A DNA stretch of 64,000 bases from Gp7-AA6 sp036395755 (GTDB lineage Bacteria > Acidobacteriota > Thermoanaerobaculia > UBA5066 > Gp7-AA6): NCBI GenBank assembly GCA_036395755.1, contig DASWCZ010000094.1, positions 22,085 to 86,084 of the forward strand, given 5' to 3'. The notes beneath the pieces were generated by a model, which made no database searches, had not been told where the DNA came from, and was given only the letters and a program-made list of their open reading frames with translations. A program made the position numbers and the translations under genes. The stretch's first letter is position 1. Every line of letters begins with the position of its first letter. Shown here in pieces: positions 16,491-24,161 of the stretch.

Positions 16491-17563
16491 TGACGGGGTC
16501 GAGCCCCGTCTCGTCTTCGGACACGATCTCGCAGCTGCTCGAATCCTTTCGCGAGGAGGCGGCGCGCGGTGTCGCCTCGCGCTCGGAGTTCGAAGCCTTG
16601 AAGGGTCGCTACCTTGGCCGCGAGAAAGGCCTCGTTCCCGCACTCTTCACGCGTATGCGCGAGCTCCCGCCCGAGGACCGCGCTGGCTATGGAGCCCGCG
16701 CGAACGCCGCCAAGAGCGAGGTGGAGGAAGGCATCGCGCGTCTCGGGCAGGCGCTCGCCCGAGAAGAAGCGGAAGGTCGCGAGCGCGCCGCTGCGGTGGA
16801 CGTCACCCTGCCGGGGCGCCGGACGAGGGCCGGCTCGCTCCACCCGGTCACTCTCGTGCGCCGGCGGATCGAGGAGATCTTCCTGCGGATGGGCTACTCG
16901 ATCGCGGACGGGCCCGAGATCGAAAACGACTTCCACAACTTCGAGTCGCTGAACTTTCCGCCGGAGCACCCTGCGCGCGACGCGCAGGACACGCTCTTCC
17001 TCCACAGGAGTGCGGAATCGCCACTCCTCCTGCGCACCCACACCTCGCCCGTGCAGATCCGCGAGATGCGAAAGCGCGGCGCGCCGTTGAAGATCATCGC
17101 GCCCGGCAGGGTCTATCGGAACGAATCGGTCGACGCGACCCATCAGCCGGTTTTCCACCAGGTGGAAGCGCTCGTCGTGGACCGCGGGATCTCCATGGCC
17201 GACTTGAAAGGCACCGTCGAAACGTTCTTCGAGGCCCTCTTCGGCACGGGGACGAAAGTCCGCATCATCCCCACCTTCTTTCCTTTCGTCGAGCCGGGCG
17301 CCGACGTCCACGTGACCTGCATCTTCTGCAAGGGCGCGGGATGCCGGACGTGCAAGGGGTCCGGTTGGATGGAGATGGCGGGAGCCGGGGAGGTCCATCC
17401 GGCGGTGCTCCGCGCCTGCGGGATCGATCCGGAGGAGTGGAGCGGTTTCGCTTTCGGCCTCGGCCTCGACCGCGTCGCGATGATGCTCTACGAGTTTCCG
17501 GACCTGAGGCTGCTCTTCGATGGGGACGAGCGGTTCCTCTCGCAGTTCGCCTCACTCTCATGA
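16490..17563 (+). CDS. pheS: Phenylalanyl-tRNA synthetase alpha chain
   Basis: About 357 aa. The N-terminal coiled coil that contacts tRNA-Phe is at ~1-90; the class II catalytic domain follows, with HPVTLVRRRIEEIFLRMGYSIADGPEIENDFHNFESLNFP, LLRTHTSPVQIREM (motif 2 region) and GFAFGLGLDRVAMMLYEFPDLR (motif 3). Works as an alpha2beta2 tetramer with PheT. It can start at ATG 16490 (TGATG, 1-nt overlap with rplT) or at GTG 16487; I use the ATG. A zinc-ribbon-like CIFCKGAGCRTCKGSGW at ~280-296 has four Cys, a feature of many PheS proteins. Confidence 0.95.
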   Translation: MTGSSPVSSSDTISQLLESFREEAARGVASRSEFEALKGRYLGREKGLVPALFTRMRELPPEDRAGYGARANAAKSEVEEGIARLGQALAREEAEGRERAAAVDVTLPGRRTRAGSLHPVTLVRRRIEEIFLRMGYSIADGPEIENDFHNFESLNFPPEHPARDAQDTLFLHRSAESPLLLRTHTSPVQIREMRKRGAPLKIIAPGRVYRNESVDATHQPVFHQVEALVVDRGISMADLKGTVETFFEALFGTGTKVRIIPTFFPFVEPGADVHVTCIFCKGAGCRTCKGSGWMEMAGAGEVHPAVLRACGIDPEEWSGFAFGLGLDRVAMMLYEFPDLRLLFDGDERFLSQFASLS

Positions 17564-19662
17564 AGTTCTCTCTCGACTGGCTGGGCGACCACGTTGCGGT
17601 CGCGGACGCCGGCGGAGCCGACGGCGTGCGCCGGTGGCTCGATCGCGCCGGGCTGCCGGTCGCGTCCTCGGAGGAGGCAGGCGGCGACGTCCTTTTCGAC
17701 GTCGAGATCACGCCCAACCGGCCAGACGCGATGAATCACCGCGGCCTTGCGCGCGAGATCGCGGCGATGTCGGGCGTGTCGTTCGAGCACGGAGCCGGCC
17801 TCAGAGCCGGCGAGCCTCGCTCCGAAGGTCCGGCCGCTCAGGAGCTCTCGTCGGTCGAGATCGGAGTTCCGCGCCTGTGTCGCCGCTTCGGCGCTCGCGT
17901 CGTCCGTGGTGTCCGGAGCGCCGGGTCCGCGGATCACGTACGCGCCCGCCTGGCTTCGATCGGCGTGAAACCGATCGACGCCGTCGTGGACGCGACGAAC
18001 TACGCGCTTTGGGACATCGGCCAGCCGCTGCATGCGTTCGACCTCGATCAACTCCGCGGTGGACGCATCGTCGTGCGCAAGGCGAAACGGGGAGAGAAGC
18101 TGGTCACGTTGGACGGCGTCGAACGGGAGCTCGAGTCGACCGACGTCGTCGTCGCCGATGCGGAGCGCGCGGTTTCCCTGGCTGGGATCATGGGAGGTCT
18201 CGACACGGCCGTCTCGGAGAAGACGACGAACGTCCTTCTCGAGGCGGCGTGGTGGGACCCGGTCGCCATCCGGAGGACGTCCCGTCGGCTGGGAATGCAC
18301 ACGGACGCCTCGCACCGTTTCGAGCGCGGGGCGGATCCGGAGGCGATCCCGGAGGCGCTCGACCTCGCCGCGCGCCTCCTGCTCAGCGCTGCGGGCGGCA
18401 CGCTCGCGCCGGGCCGGATCGACGCGCGCGGAAGCGCGCTCGGCCGCCGCCGCGCCGTCCTGCGAGTGGAAAGGCTGCGCCTCCTCTCCGGCGACGAACG
18501 CCTCGACCTCGACTTCGCGGCGGAAGCGCTCGCGCGATTGGGCTTCGTAATCGCGAAGCGGAGCAGGAAGCGGCTGACTGTCGAAGTGCCGAGCTTTCGC
18601 CCGGACGTCGCGATCGAGGAAGACCTCGTCGAGGAAGTGCTCCGCGTCTGGGGTTACGATCGCCTTCCGTCGCGCGTTCCTTTGACCGCAGGCGCCGGCG
18701 GGCACCTCCAGCCGCTCCGGCTCGTCGAGGAGAAGCTCTCCGACGAAGCGGTCGCGGCGGGCCTGCACGAGACTTTTTCGTATCCCTTTGTCGACCGCGA
18801 GGCTGACGAGTCGTCTTTTTCCGCGTGGCTGGAGGCGACTGGAACCGCGAAGGCTCCGCTCTCGGTCGCGAACCCCGTGGACGCGTCGCGTCGCGACCTG
18901 CGCGCGACGCTCCTTCCGGGGCTGCTCGACGCGGTCTCGCGCAACTTCCGGCACGGGGCTCGCGAGATCGCGCTCTTCGAAGTTGGCCGCGCGTTCGGAG
19001 CGGAGGGCGATCCTTCGCGCCCGGAGAGCTTCGAGTCGCGTCGATTCGCCTTCGCGATAGGGGGGGACGTCCGGTCGCACTGGAGCGTGCCGGTCGCCTC
19101 GCGCGCGGCGGACTTCTTCGACGTCAAGGGTCTCTTGGAAAGGCTCCTCGAGCCTTGGGCCGACCCCGCGCGGCTCGCCTGGAAGCCTTTCCGCGCGGAC
19201 GCCTTCGCGGCCGGCGCCGCGGCGCTTTGTGAGACCGGCGACGGCCGGCTTCTCGGAGTGGCGGGCGTGGTGAGTGAAGCGGAGCGTGAACGGCGACGGC
19301 TGCCCGAAGGCGTGTGTATCGCCGAAATTCTCGTCGAAGCGATCCCGCGGGACGGCCGGGAAGCGCGCTATGTCGGCTACTCGGCTTTCCCGCCGATCGT
19401 GGCCGACCTTTCGTTCGCCCATTCGCGCGATCTCGGCTGGGAGAGACTCGAAGCGTTCGCCCGGAAGCTCGACCTTCCGAACCTGGAGTCGTTGAAGCTC
19501 CTCGACCGTTACGAAGGGTCGGGGGTCCCCGAGGGAGAAGTGAGGACCACGATCCGGTTGACCTTCCGCTCTCCCGAGAGAACGCTCGAACAGGGGGAAG
19601 TCAATCGAGAAAGAGATCGGCTCGCGGCGGCGCTCGGCCAAGAGCTCGCCGTCCGCTTCTGA
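17560..19662 (+). CDS. pheT: Phenylalanyl-tRNA synthetase beta chain lacking the B2 (EMAP-like) domain
   Basis: A 700-aa PheT, about 90-100 residues shorter than the common bacterial form. The start MKFSLDWLGDHV and AGLPVASSEE lead directly into VLFDVEITPNRPDAMNHRGLAREIA. In E. coli these two segments are separated by ~110 residues forming the tRNA-binding B2 domain; here it is missing cleanly at residue ~40-44. B3/B4 editing domain ~95-290 (TNYALWDIGQPLHAFD), B5 ~300-375, catalytic-like B6/B7, and FDX-ACB anticodon-binding B8 (~605-700, YSAFPPIVADLSFAH) are present. Overlaps pheS by ATGA. Confidence 0.95.
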   Translation: MKFSLDWLGDHVAVADAGGADGVRRWLDRAGLPVASSEEAGGDVLFDVEITPNRPDAMNHRGLAREIAAMSGVSFEHGAGLRAGEPRSEGPAAQELSSVEIGVPRLCRRFGARVVRGVRSAGSADHVRARLASIGVKPIDAVVDATNYALWDIGQPLHAFDLDQLRGGRIVVRKAKRGEKLVTLDGVERELESTDVVVADAERAVSLAGIMGGLDTAVSEKTTNVLLEAAWWDPVAIRRTSRRLGMHTDASHRFERGADPEAIPEALDLAARLLLSAAGGTLAPGRIDARGSALGRRRAVLRVERLRLLSGDERLDLDFAAEALARLGFVIAKRSRKRLTVEVPSFRPDVAIEEDLVEEVLRVWGYDRLPSRVPLTAGAGGHLQPLRLVEEKLSDEAVAAGLHETFSYPFVDREADESSFSAWLEATGTAKAPLSVANPVDASRRDLRATLLPGLLDAVSRNFRHGAREIALFEVGRAFGAEGDPSRPESFESRRFAFAIGGDVRSHWSVPVASRAADFFDVKGLLERLLEPWADPARLAWKPFRADAFAAGAAALCETGDGRLLGVAGVVSEAERERRRLPEGVCIAEILVEAIPRDGREARYVGYSAFPPIVADLSFAHSRDLGWERLEAFARKLDLPNLESLKLLDRYEGSGVPEGEVRTTIRLTFRSPERTLEQGEVNRERDRLAAALGQELAVRF

Positions 19663-19672
19663 GGAGGAAGAA

Positions 19673-19915
19673 ATGGACCCGACGAAAGTTTTCGAAGTTC
19701 TCGACCGGAAGGTCGAGAAGCTCCTCTCCCGGCTCTCGAGCCTGGAGGGAGAGAATGATCGGTTGAAGAGCGAGCTCGCTTCCGCGCGCCGATTCGAGAA
19801 GGACGCCGCCGACTCGAAGGGATTGGTGGAGCGGCTGGAAAGAGAACAGGAAGTCGTCCGCGAGAGGCTGGAAAGACTCGTCGTGACGCTCGAGGCGGCG
19901 GACAAGAAGGGCTGA
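19673..19915 (+). CDS. Small coiled-coil protein, ZapB-like
   Basis: An 80-aa almost fully helical protein with heptad-like spacing (VLDRKVEKLLSRLSSLEGENDRLKSELASARRF...LERLEREQEVVRERLERLVVTLE) and GAGGAGG upstream of its ATG. It sits 10 nt after pheT and 90 nt before zapA. Its size, coiled coil and position resemble ZapB-type division proteins that partner ZapA, but the sequence is too low in complexity to confirm by eye. Confidence 0.65.
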   Translation: MDPTKVFEVLDRKVEKLLSRLSSLEGENDRLKSELASARRFEKDAADSKGLVERLEREQEVVRERLERLVVTLEAADKKG

Positions 19916-20005
19916 GTCGATCCACCTTCGTGCGTAAACCATTGACTCCGCTGGTCGACAAAAACTACACTCAGCCATTGAAAGGAGCCCTCTCAAGGCC
20001 ATCGC

Positions 20006-20299
20006 GTGGAGAAGCGGGGCAGCATCACGCAGGTGGAGATCTTCGGCCAGACTTACAACGTCCGGGCCGAAGGTGACAGCACCTACATTCATGACCTGGC
20101 CCGCCTCGTCGACTCGCGAATGAAAGAAGTAGCGGAAAGGACAGCGACGGTGGATACGACGAAAATTGCCATCCTGGCTGCCTTGAACATCACGGATGAT
20201 CTTTACCAAGCGGAGAAGCGTCGGACAGGCGAGCCCGCAGACTTTCGGGTCCGGGCCGAACGCCTGATTCGAAAACTGGACGACGCCCTGGGAGCCTGA
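20006..20299 (+). CDS. zapA: Cell division protein ZapA
   Basis: A 97-aa ZapA, which bundles FtsZ filaments at mid-cell. The N-terminal globular part TQVEIFGQTYNVRAEGDSTYIHDLARLVDSRMKEVAE is typical; a helical segment (TKIAILAALNITDDLYQAEKRR) follows, though the C-terminal coiled coil is short. Start is GTG at 20006, with AAAGGAG at 19981-19987 rather far upstream. The 160 bp after it holds a structured RNA candidate, as zapA often neighbours the 6S RNA gene in other bacteria. Confidence 0.88.
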   Translation: MEKRGSITQVEIFGQTYNVRAEGDSTYIHDLARLVDSRMKEVAERTATVDTTKIAILAALNITDDLYQAEKRRTGEPADFRVRAERLIRKLDDALGA

Positions 20300-20302
20300 A
20301 GG

Positions 20303-20436
20303 CGAGGCGTCGGCAACCCCGACTGCGTCGGGGACACGAGTGAAACGAGCGGTCGCGTTGAAAGAAGAAACGGTCGTCCCCATTCAGAACCCTCGTCGGA
20401 AGAGTCGCTTCCGGGAAGTCGTGTAGCCGCGTCTCG
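20303..20436 (+). ncRNA. Candidate structured RNA between zapA and rny (possibly 6S RNA)
   Basis: A closing stem pairs CGAGGCGTCGGC (20303-20314) with GCCGCGTCTCG (20426-20436): 11 pairs, one bulged T and one G-U. Inside lie a perfect hairpin CCCCGAC-TGC-GTCGGGG (20317-20333) and a second long-range stem ACACGA/TCGTGT (20334-20339 with 20419-20424). Further in are ACGAG/CTCGT (20345-20349 with 20392-20396) and a hairpin GGAAG-AGTCG-CTTCC. The overall shape is a rod with side hairpins. 6S RNA lies next to zapA in several phyla, which suggests that identity, but I cannot match 6S consensus bases by eye. Confidence 0.4.
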
Positions 20437-20438
20437 AC

Positions 20439-20467
20439 TTCGGCGCCCCCTGGCGTGGGGAGCCGAA
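20439..20467 (+). promoter_or_regulatory. rny: Hairpin enclosing the rny ribosome-binding site
   Basis: TTCGGC-G-CCCC (20439-20449) and GGGG-A-GCCGAA (20457-20467) form a 10-bp stem with one mismatch, ending directly at the rny ATG (20468). The only purine-rich RBS candidate, GGGGAG, is inside the 3' arm, so the folded form should reduce translation. Confidence 0.5.
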
Positions 20468-22033
20468 ATGAACACATCCGTCGCGATCCCGATCGCGACC
20501 GCCGCCATGGCGGTCGTCTTCGCCGTGGTCGCGTATTTCCTGCTCAAGAGGCGGGTCGCTCGCGAACGCGCTTCGATCCGTCTGGAGGCGGACCGTGTGC
20601 TGGCGGAAGCGACCCGGGCATCCGAAGCGCGCCTCCGCGAAGCGGCCATCGAGGCGAAAGAGAAGGTTCTCGCCGCCCAGGTCGAGTTCGACAAGACGAT
20701 CCAGATCCGCCGCCAGGACGTGGCGGCGTTGGAGAAAAGGGTCGCCCAGAAGGAGGAGAACCTCGACCGGAAGCTCGCCCAGCACGAGAAACGGGATGAG
20801 GAGTTCGCCCGCAAGGAGCGCGCCTTAGCGGACGCCCTGAAGGGGGTCGAGAACGCCCGCGCCGAGGCGGAGGGGCTGATCGAGGAGCAGCAGAAGCGCC
20901 TCGAGCAGATTTCGGGTCTGACGGCCGCCGACGCGAAGCGGGACCTGATCCGGTCGATCGAGAACGAAGCCCGAGTGGAAGCCTCCGGACTCATGCGACG
21001 CATCGAGGAGGAAGCGGTCGAGCAGGCGACGCAGAAGGCCCGCCACCAGATCGGCATGGCAATCCAGAGACTGGCCTCCGACACCGTCGTCGAAGCGACC
21101 GTCTCGGTCGTCGAGCTTCCGTCGGACGACTTGAAGGGGCGGATCATCGGACGCGAGGGGCGCAACATCCGGGCGCTCGAAGCGGCGACCGGTGTGGACT
21201 TGATCATCGACGACACTCCCGAGGCGATCGTCATCAGCGCGTTCGAGCCGATCCGGCGCGAGGTCGCCCGGCTGGCGTTGGAAAAGTTGATCGTCGACGG
21301 TCGGATCCATCCGGCGCGGATCGAAGAGGTCGTCGAGAAGGTCCGCTCGGAGCTCTGGGAAAAGATCCGGCAGGAAGGGGAGGCGACTGCTCTCGAGTTC
21401 GCGATCCCCGACCTTCACCCCGAGCTCATCAAGCTGCTCGGGCGTTTGAAGTTTCGCACCTCGTACGGCCAGAACGTGCTTCAACACTCCAAGGAGGTCG
21501 CGTGGCTCGCGACGAGCATGGCCGGCGAGCTCGGGGCCAAGACGGAAATTGCCAAGCGCGCCGGGCTGCTGCACGACATCGGAAAGGCGATCGACCGCGA
21601 GCAGGAAGGAACCCACCTCGAGCTCGGCCGCGAGGTCCTGAAGAAGTTCGGGGAGGCCGACGACGTGATCCACGCGATGGAGTGCCATCACGGCGACTAC
21701 GAGCCGCGCTCGCTCGAAGCCGTTCTCGTCAACGGCGCCGACGCGCTCTCCGCGGCGCGTCCCGGAGCGCGCCGCGAGATTCTTGAGACGTACGTCAAGC
21801 GGCTCGAGAAGCTCGAGCATATCGCCGACGGCTTCAAAGGAGTTCAGAAGGCGTTCGCCATTCAGGCGGGCCGGGAGTTGCGCATCGTCGTCGAGGCGAA
21901 TCGCGTCACGGACGACGAGGCTCTCTGGCTATCGCGCGACATCGCCCGCAAGATCGAAGCGGAGCTTCAGTATCCCGGTCAGATCAAGGTCACCGTGATC
22001 CGGGAAACCCGATCCGTCGAGTACGCCCGGTAG
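20468..22033 (+). CDS. rny: Ribonuclease Y
   Basis: A 521-aa membrane-anchored endoribonuclease starting mRNA decay. N-terminal membrane helix ~5-25 (IPIATAAMAVVFAVVAYFLL), long coiled coil ~30-205, KH domain ~210-270 (DDLKGRIIGREGRNIRALEAATGVDLIIDDTPEAIVISAFEP) and HD domain ~335-430, with GLLHDIGKAIDRE carrying the His-Asp metal site. Length and layout equal the family norm. It is 9 nt before ymdB, the usual partner. Its RBS lies in a stable hairpin (20439-20467), suggesting translational control. Confidence 0.97.
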   Translation: MNTSVAIPIATAAMAVVFAVVAYFLLKRRVARERASIRLEADRVLAEATRASEARLREAAIEAKEKVLAAQVEFDKTIQIRRQDVAALEKRVAQKEENLDRKLAQHEKRDEEFARKERALADALKGVENARAEAEGLIEEQQKRLEQISGLTAADAKRDLIRSIENEARVEASGLMRRIEEEAVEQATQKARHQIGMAIQRLASDTVVEATVSVVELPSDDLKGRIIGREGRNIRALEAATGVDLIIDDTPEAIVISAFEPIRREVARLALEKLIVDGRIHPARIEEVVEKVRSELWEKIRQEGEATALEFAIPDLHPELIKLLGRLKFRTSYGQNVLQHSKEVAWLATSMAGELGAKTEIAKRAGLLHDIGKAIDREQEGTHLELGREVLKKFGEADDVIHAMECHHGDYEPRSLEAVLVNGADALSAARPGARREILETYVKRLEKLEHIADGFKGVQKAFAIQAGRELRIVVEANRVTDDEALWLSRDIARKIEAELQYPGQIKVTVIRETRSVEYAR

Positions 22034-22042
22034 CCCGGAAGG

Positions 22043-22825
22043 ATGAACATCCTCTTCGTCGGCGACGTGGTCGGCTCTCCCGGCCGGCGGGCCCTCGACC
22101 GGGCGCTCCTCCCGCTCATCGACCGGAAGAAGGTCGACTTCACGATCGTCAACGTCGAGAACGCAGCCGGAGGGTTCGGCTTGACGATCGAGCTCTTCGA
22201 AGAGCTCTCGAAGCTCCCCATCGACGTCTTCTCCTCCGGCAACCACATCTGGGACAAAAAGGAGATCTACGCGGTCCTCGACTCCTCCGATCGGTTGCTC
22301 CGCCCGGCCAACTACCCGCCGGGCAACCCCGGGCGCGGATCGACCGTGCAGTCGACCGCTTCGGGGGTGCCGGTCGCGGTGCTGAACCTCCAGGGGCAGG
22401 TGTTCATGCCGGCCCACGCGGATTCTCCGTTCCGCGTCGCGGACGAGGAGCTCGCGCGGTTGAAAGAGGTCAAAGTCATCGTGGTGGACATGCACGCCGA
22501 GGCGACGTCGGAGAAAGTGGCCATCGGCTGGTACCTGGATGGCCGGGTCTCGGCCGTCCTCGGCACCCATACCCACGTTCAGACGGCCGACGAGACCGTG
22601 CGTCCGGGGGGCACCGCGTACCTGACCGACGCGGGCATGACAGGCGCCTACGAAGGCGTGATCGGCTTCGCGCGTGAACGCATCATCGAGAAGTTCCTGG
22701 CGCAGACCCCCAAGTCCTTCGAGACGGCCAAGCGCGACATCCGCCTTTGCGGCGCGCTCGTCGCGGTGGACGAGACGAGCGGTCGCGCCACCGGGATCGA
22801 GCGGATCGCGGTGAAGGTGGAGTGA
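22043..22825 (+). CDS. ymdB: YmdB-family metallophosphoesterase
   Basis: A 260-aa calcineurin-like phosphoesterase of the YmdB/TIGR00282 type, which hydrolyses 2',3'-cyclic nucleotides in Bacillus and works with RNase Y in the same operon. Metal-binding residues are visible in MNILFVGDVVGSPGR, VNVENAAGGFG, SSGNHIWDKKE, VVDMHAEATSEK and GTHTHVQTAD. The reading is complete at family length. Confidence 0.93.
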   Translation: MNILFVGDVVGSPGRRALDRALLPLIDRKKVDFTIVNVENAAGGFGLTIELFEELSKLPIDVFSSGNHIWDKKEIYAVLDSSDRLLRPANYPPGNPGRGSTVQSTASGVPVAVLNLQGQVFMPAHADSPFRVADEELARLKEVKVIVVDMHAEATSEKVAIGWYLDGRVSAVLGTHTHVQTADETVRPGGTAYLTDAGMTGAYEGVIGFARERIIEKFLAQTPKSFETAKRDIRLCGALVAVDETSGRATGIERIAVKVE

Positions 22826-23676
22826 GGTTCGGGAGCACCGTGCCGAGAGAGAAACTGTCGGCGATCGTCACGAGCTTCAACGAAGCCATCAACATCAGGG
22901 AGTGCCTCGAAAGCGTCACGTTCGCCGACGAGGTGCTCCTCGTCGACTCGTTCTCAGCCGACTCGACTCTCGATCTCGCCCGGCAGGTCCCCGGCGTCCG
23001 AATCCTCCAGCGCGAGTACTTCGGGTCGGCGGCGCAGAAGAACTGGGCGATGGACCAGACCGTCCACCCGTGGGTCCTGATCGTCGACGCGGACGAGCGC
23101 GTCACGCCCGGTCTGGCGCGGGAGATCCAGGATCTGCTGGAACGCGGGCCGGAGGCGAGCTTCTACTCAATCCGGCGTCGCAATCTCTTTCTCGACCGGC
23201 TCATCCGCCATTCGGGCTGGTCCACGGACAAGGTCGTGCGCCTGCTGCGGCGCGGCGCCGCGCGCTATCCGCGGCGGAGGGTCCATGCCGACATCCGGCC
23301 CGAAGGCCCCGCGCCGACGCTCAACAGTTCGCTGCTCCATTACACGTTCCGGTCGCTCGGACAGTATCTGGAGAAGCTCCACCGGTATGCGGAGTGGGGC
23401 GCCGCGGACGCCTATCGCCGGGGAAAGGACTCCGGCGCGCTGCAGCTGTTTTTCCGTCCAGCCTGGAGGTTCGTGCGGACGTACGTGTTCCAGGCGGGTT
23501 TCTTGGACGGCCGCCACGGCCTCGTACTGTGCATGCTTCAGGCTTACGGAGTCTTCCTGAAGTGGGCGAAGCTCTGGGAGTGGCGCCGGTTCGATCACAA
23601 CGGGTGGAAATTCGAGCTCCCCGCATACGATGATTCCGAAGAAACCTGGGGAGGAGCGGCGACCGCCGCCGAGTGA
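22822..23676 (+). CDS. WaaE/KdtX-like family 2 glycosyltransferase
   Basis: A 284-aa inverting transferase resembling LPS core beta-1,4-glucosyltransferase WaaE. LSAIVTSFNEAINIRECLESVTFADEVLLVDSFSADST covers the nucleotide-sugar binding part, followed by the metal site LIVDADERV and the family-typical RRRNLFLDRLIRHSGW and VHADIRP...HYTFRSLGQYLEKLHRYA. The start could be GTG 22822 (GTGA overlapping the ymdB stop, purine-rich AAGGTGGA upstream) or GTG 22840. Probably acts on the inner face of the membrane on lipid A-core. Confidence 0.85.
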   Translation: MRFGSTVPREKLSAIVTSFNEAINIRECLESVTFADEVLLVDSFSADSTLDLARQVPGVRILQREYFGSAAQKNWAMDQTVHPWVLIVDADERVTPGLAREIQDLLERGPEASFYSIRRRNLFLDRLIRHSGWSTDKVVRLLRRGAARYPRRRVHADIRPEGPAPTLNSSLLHYTFRSLGQYLEKLHRYAEWGAADAYRRGKDSGALQLFFRPAWRFVRTYVFQAGFLDGRHGLVLCMLQAYGVFLKWAKLWEWRRFDHNGWKFELPAYDDSEETWGGAATAAE

Positions 23677-23681
23677 CGTCG

Positions 23682-24161
23682 ATGTTCCGGCGAGAAAGAC
23701 CTTCGCTTCCGCTCGGTCCCGGTGACGAAGCTCCCGACTTCGCGCTGCCCGATTCGACGGGTGCCGTGCAGCGTCTCTCCGACTTCCGCGGGAAGACGGT
23801 CGTCCTCTGGTTCTATCCGAAGGCGCGCACTCCCGGGTGAACGATCGAAGGCCGCGGGTTCCGCGACCTCGCTGGCGATTTCAAGAAGGCGAACACCCAG
23901 ATTCTGGGGATCTCCTTCGATCCCGTGAAGACGAACGCCGCCTTCGTCCGGAAGGAGGGCTTTCCTTTCCCGCTCCTCTCCGACGAGCGGCGTCGAGTCG
24001 GCCTAGCGTATGGCGCCTGCGGCTCGCCCGATGCGCGCTCCGCGCGGCGGATCTCCTACGTGATCGGCGGGGACGGCCGCATCGAGAAGGCTTATCCCGC
24101 GGTGTCGCCGGCGTCCCACGCGCGCGATGTGCTCGCCTTTCTCGCCGAGAGCCGCGCATAG
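23682..24161 (+). CDS. Bcp-type peroxiredoxin with in-frame TGA at the peroxidatic Cys (candidate selenoprotein)
   Basis: One frame runs from ATG 23682 to TAG 24159-24161 through a single TGA (23838-23840), giving 159 aa with residue 53 as selenocysteine. The context is FYPKARTPG-U-TIEGRGFRD; in Bcp/AhpC-TSA peroxiredoxins that residue is the peroxidatic Cys of the TPGC motif. Everything else is intact: PGDEAPDFALPDSTG (~13-27), LSDFRGKTVVLWFYPKA (~32-48), GISFDPVKTNAAFVRKEGFPFPLLSD, LAYGACG (Cys113) and RISYVIGGDGRIEKAY. The resolving Cys at U+5 is Arg58, so Cys113 may take that role. A hairpin at SECIS distance follows. A nonsense mutation or sequencing error remains possible. Its 3' end overlaps the convergent gene by 70 bp. 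Confidence 0.75.
23849..23869 (+). promoter_or_regulatory. SECIS-like hairpin after the TGA codon
   Basis: CGCGG-GTT-CCGCG (23853-23865) is a perfect 5-bp stem; beyond one C-A mismatch it extends by A-T, G-C and G-C pairs (23849-23851 with 23867-23869). The apical loop begins with G and starts 17 nt after the TGA, within the 16-37 nt range described for bacterial SECIS elements. The hairpin is coding sequence as well, as is usual for bacterial SECIS. Confidence 0.55.

Noticed and set aside
23682..24161. Peroxiredoxin as an ordinary pseudogene
   Set aside because: Only one stop is present, it sits exactly on the catalytic Cys codon, the frame continues cleanly and a SECIS-like hairpin follows. 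Not excluded, but less likely than recoding.
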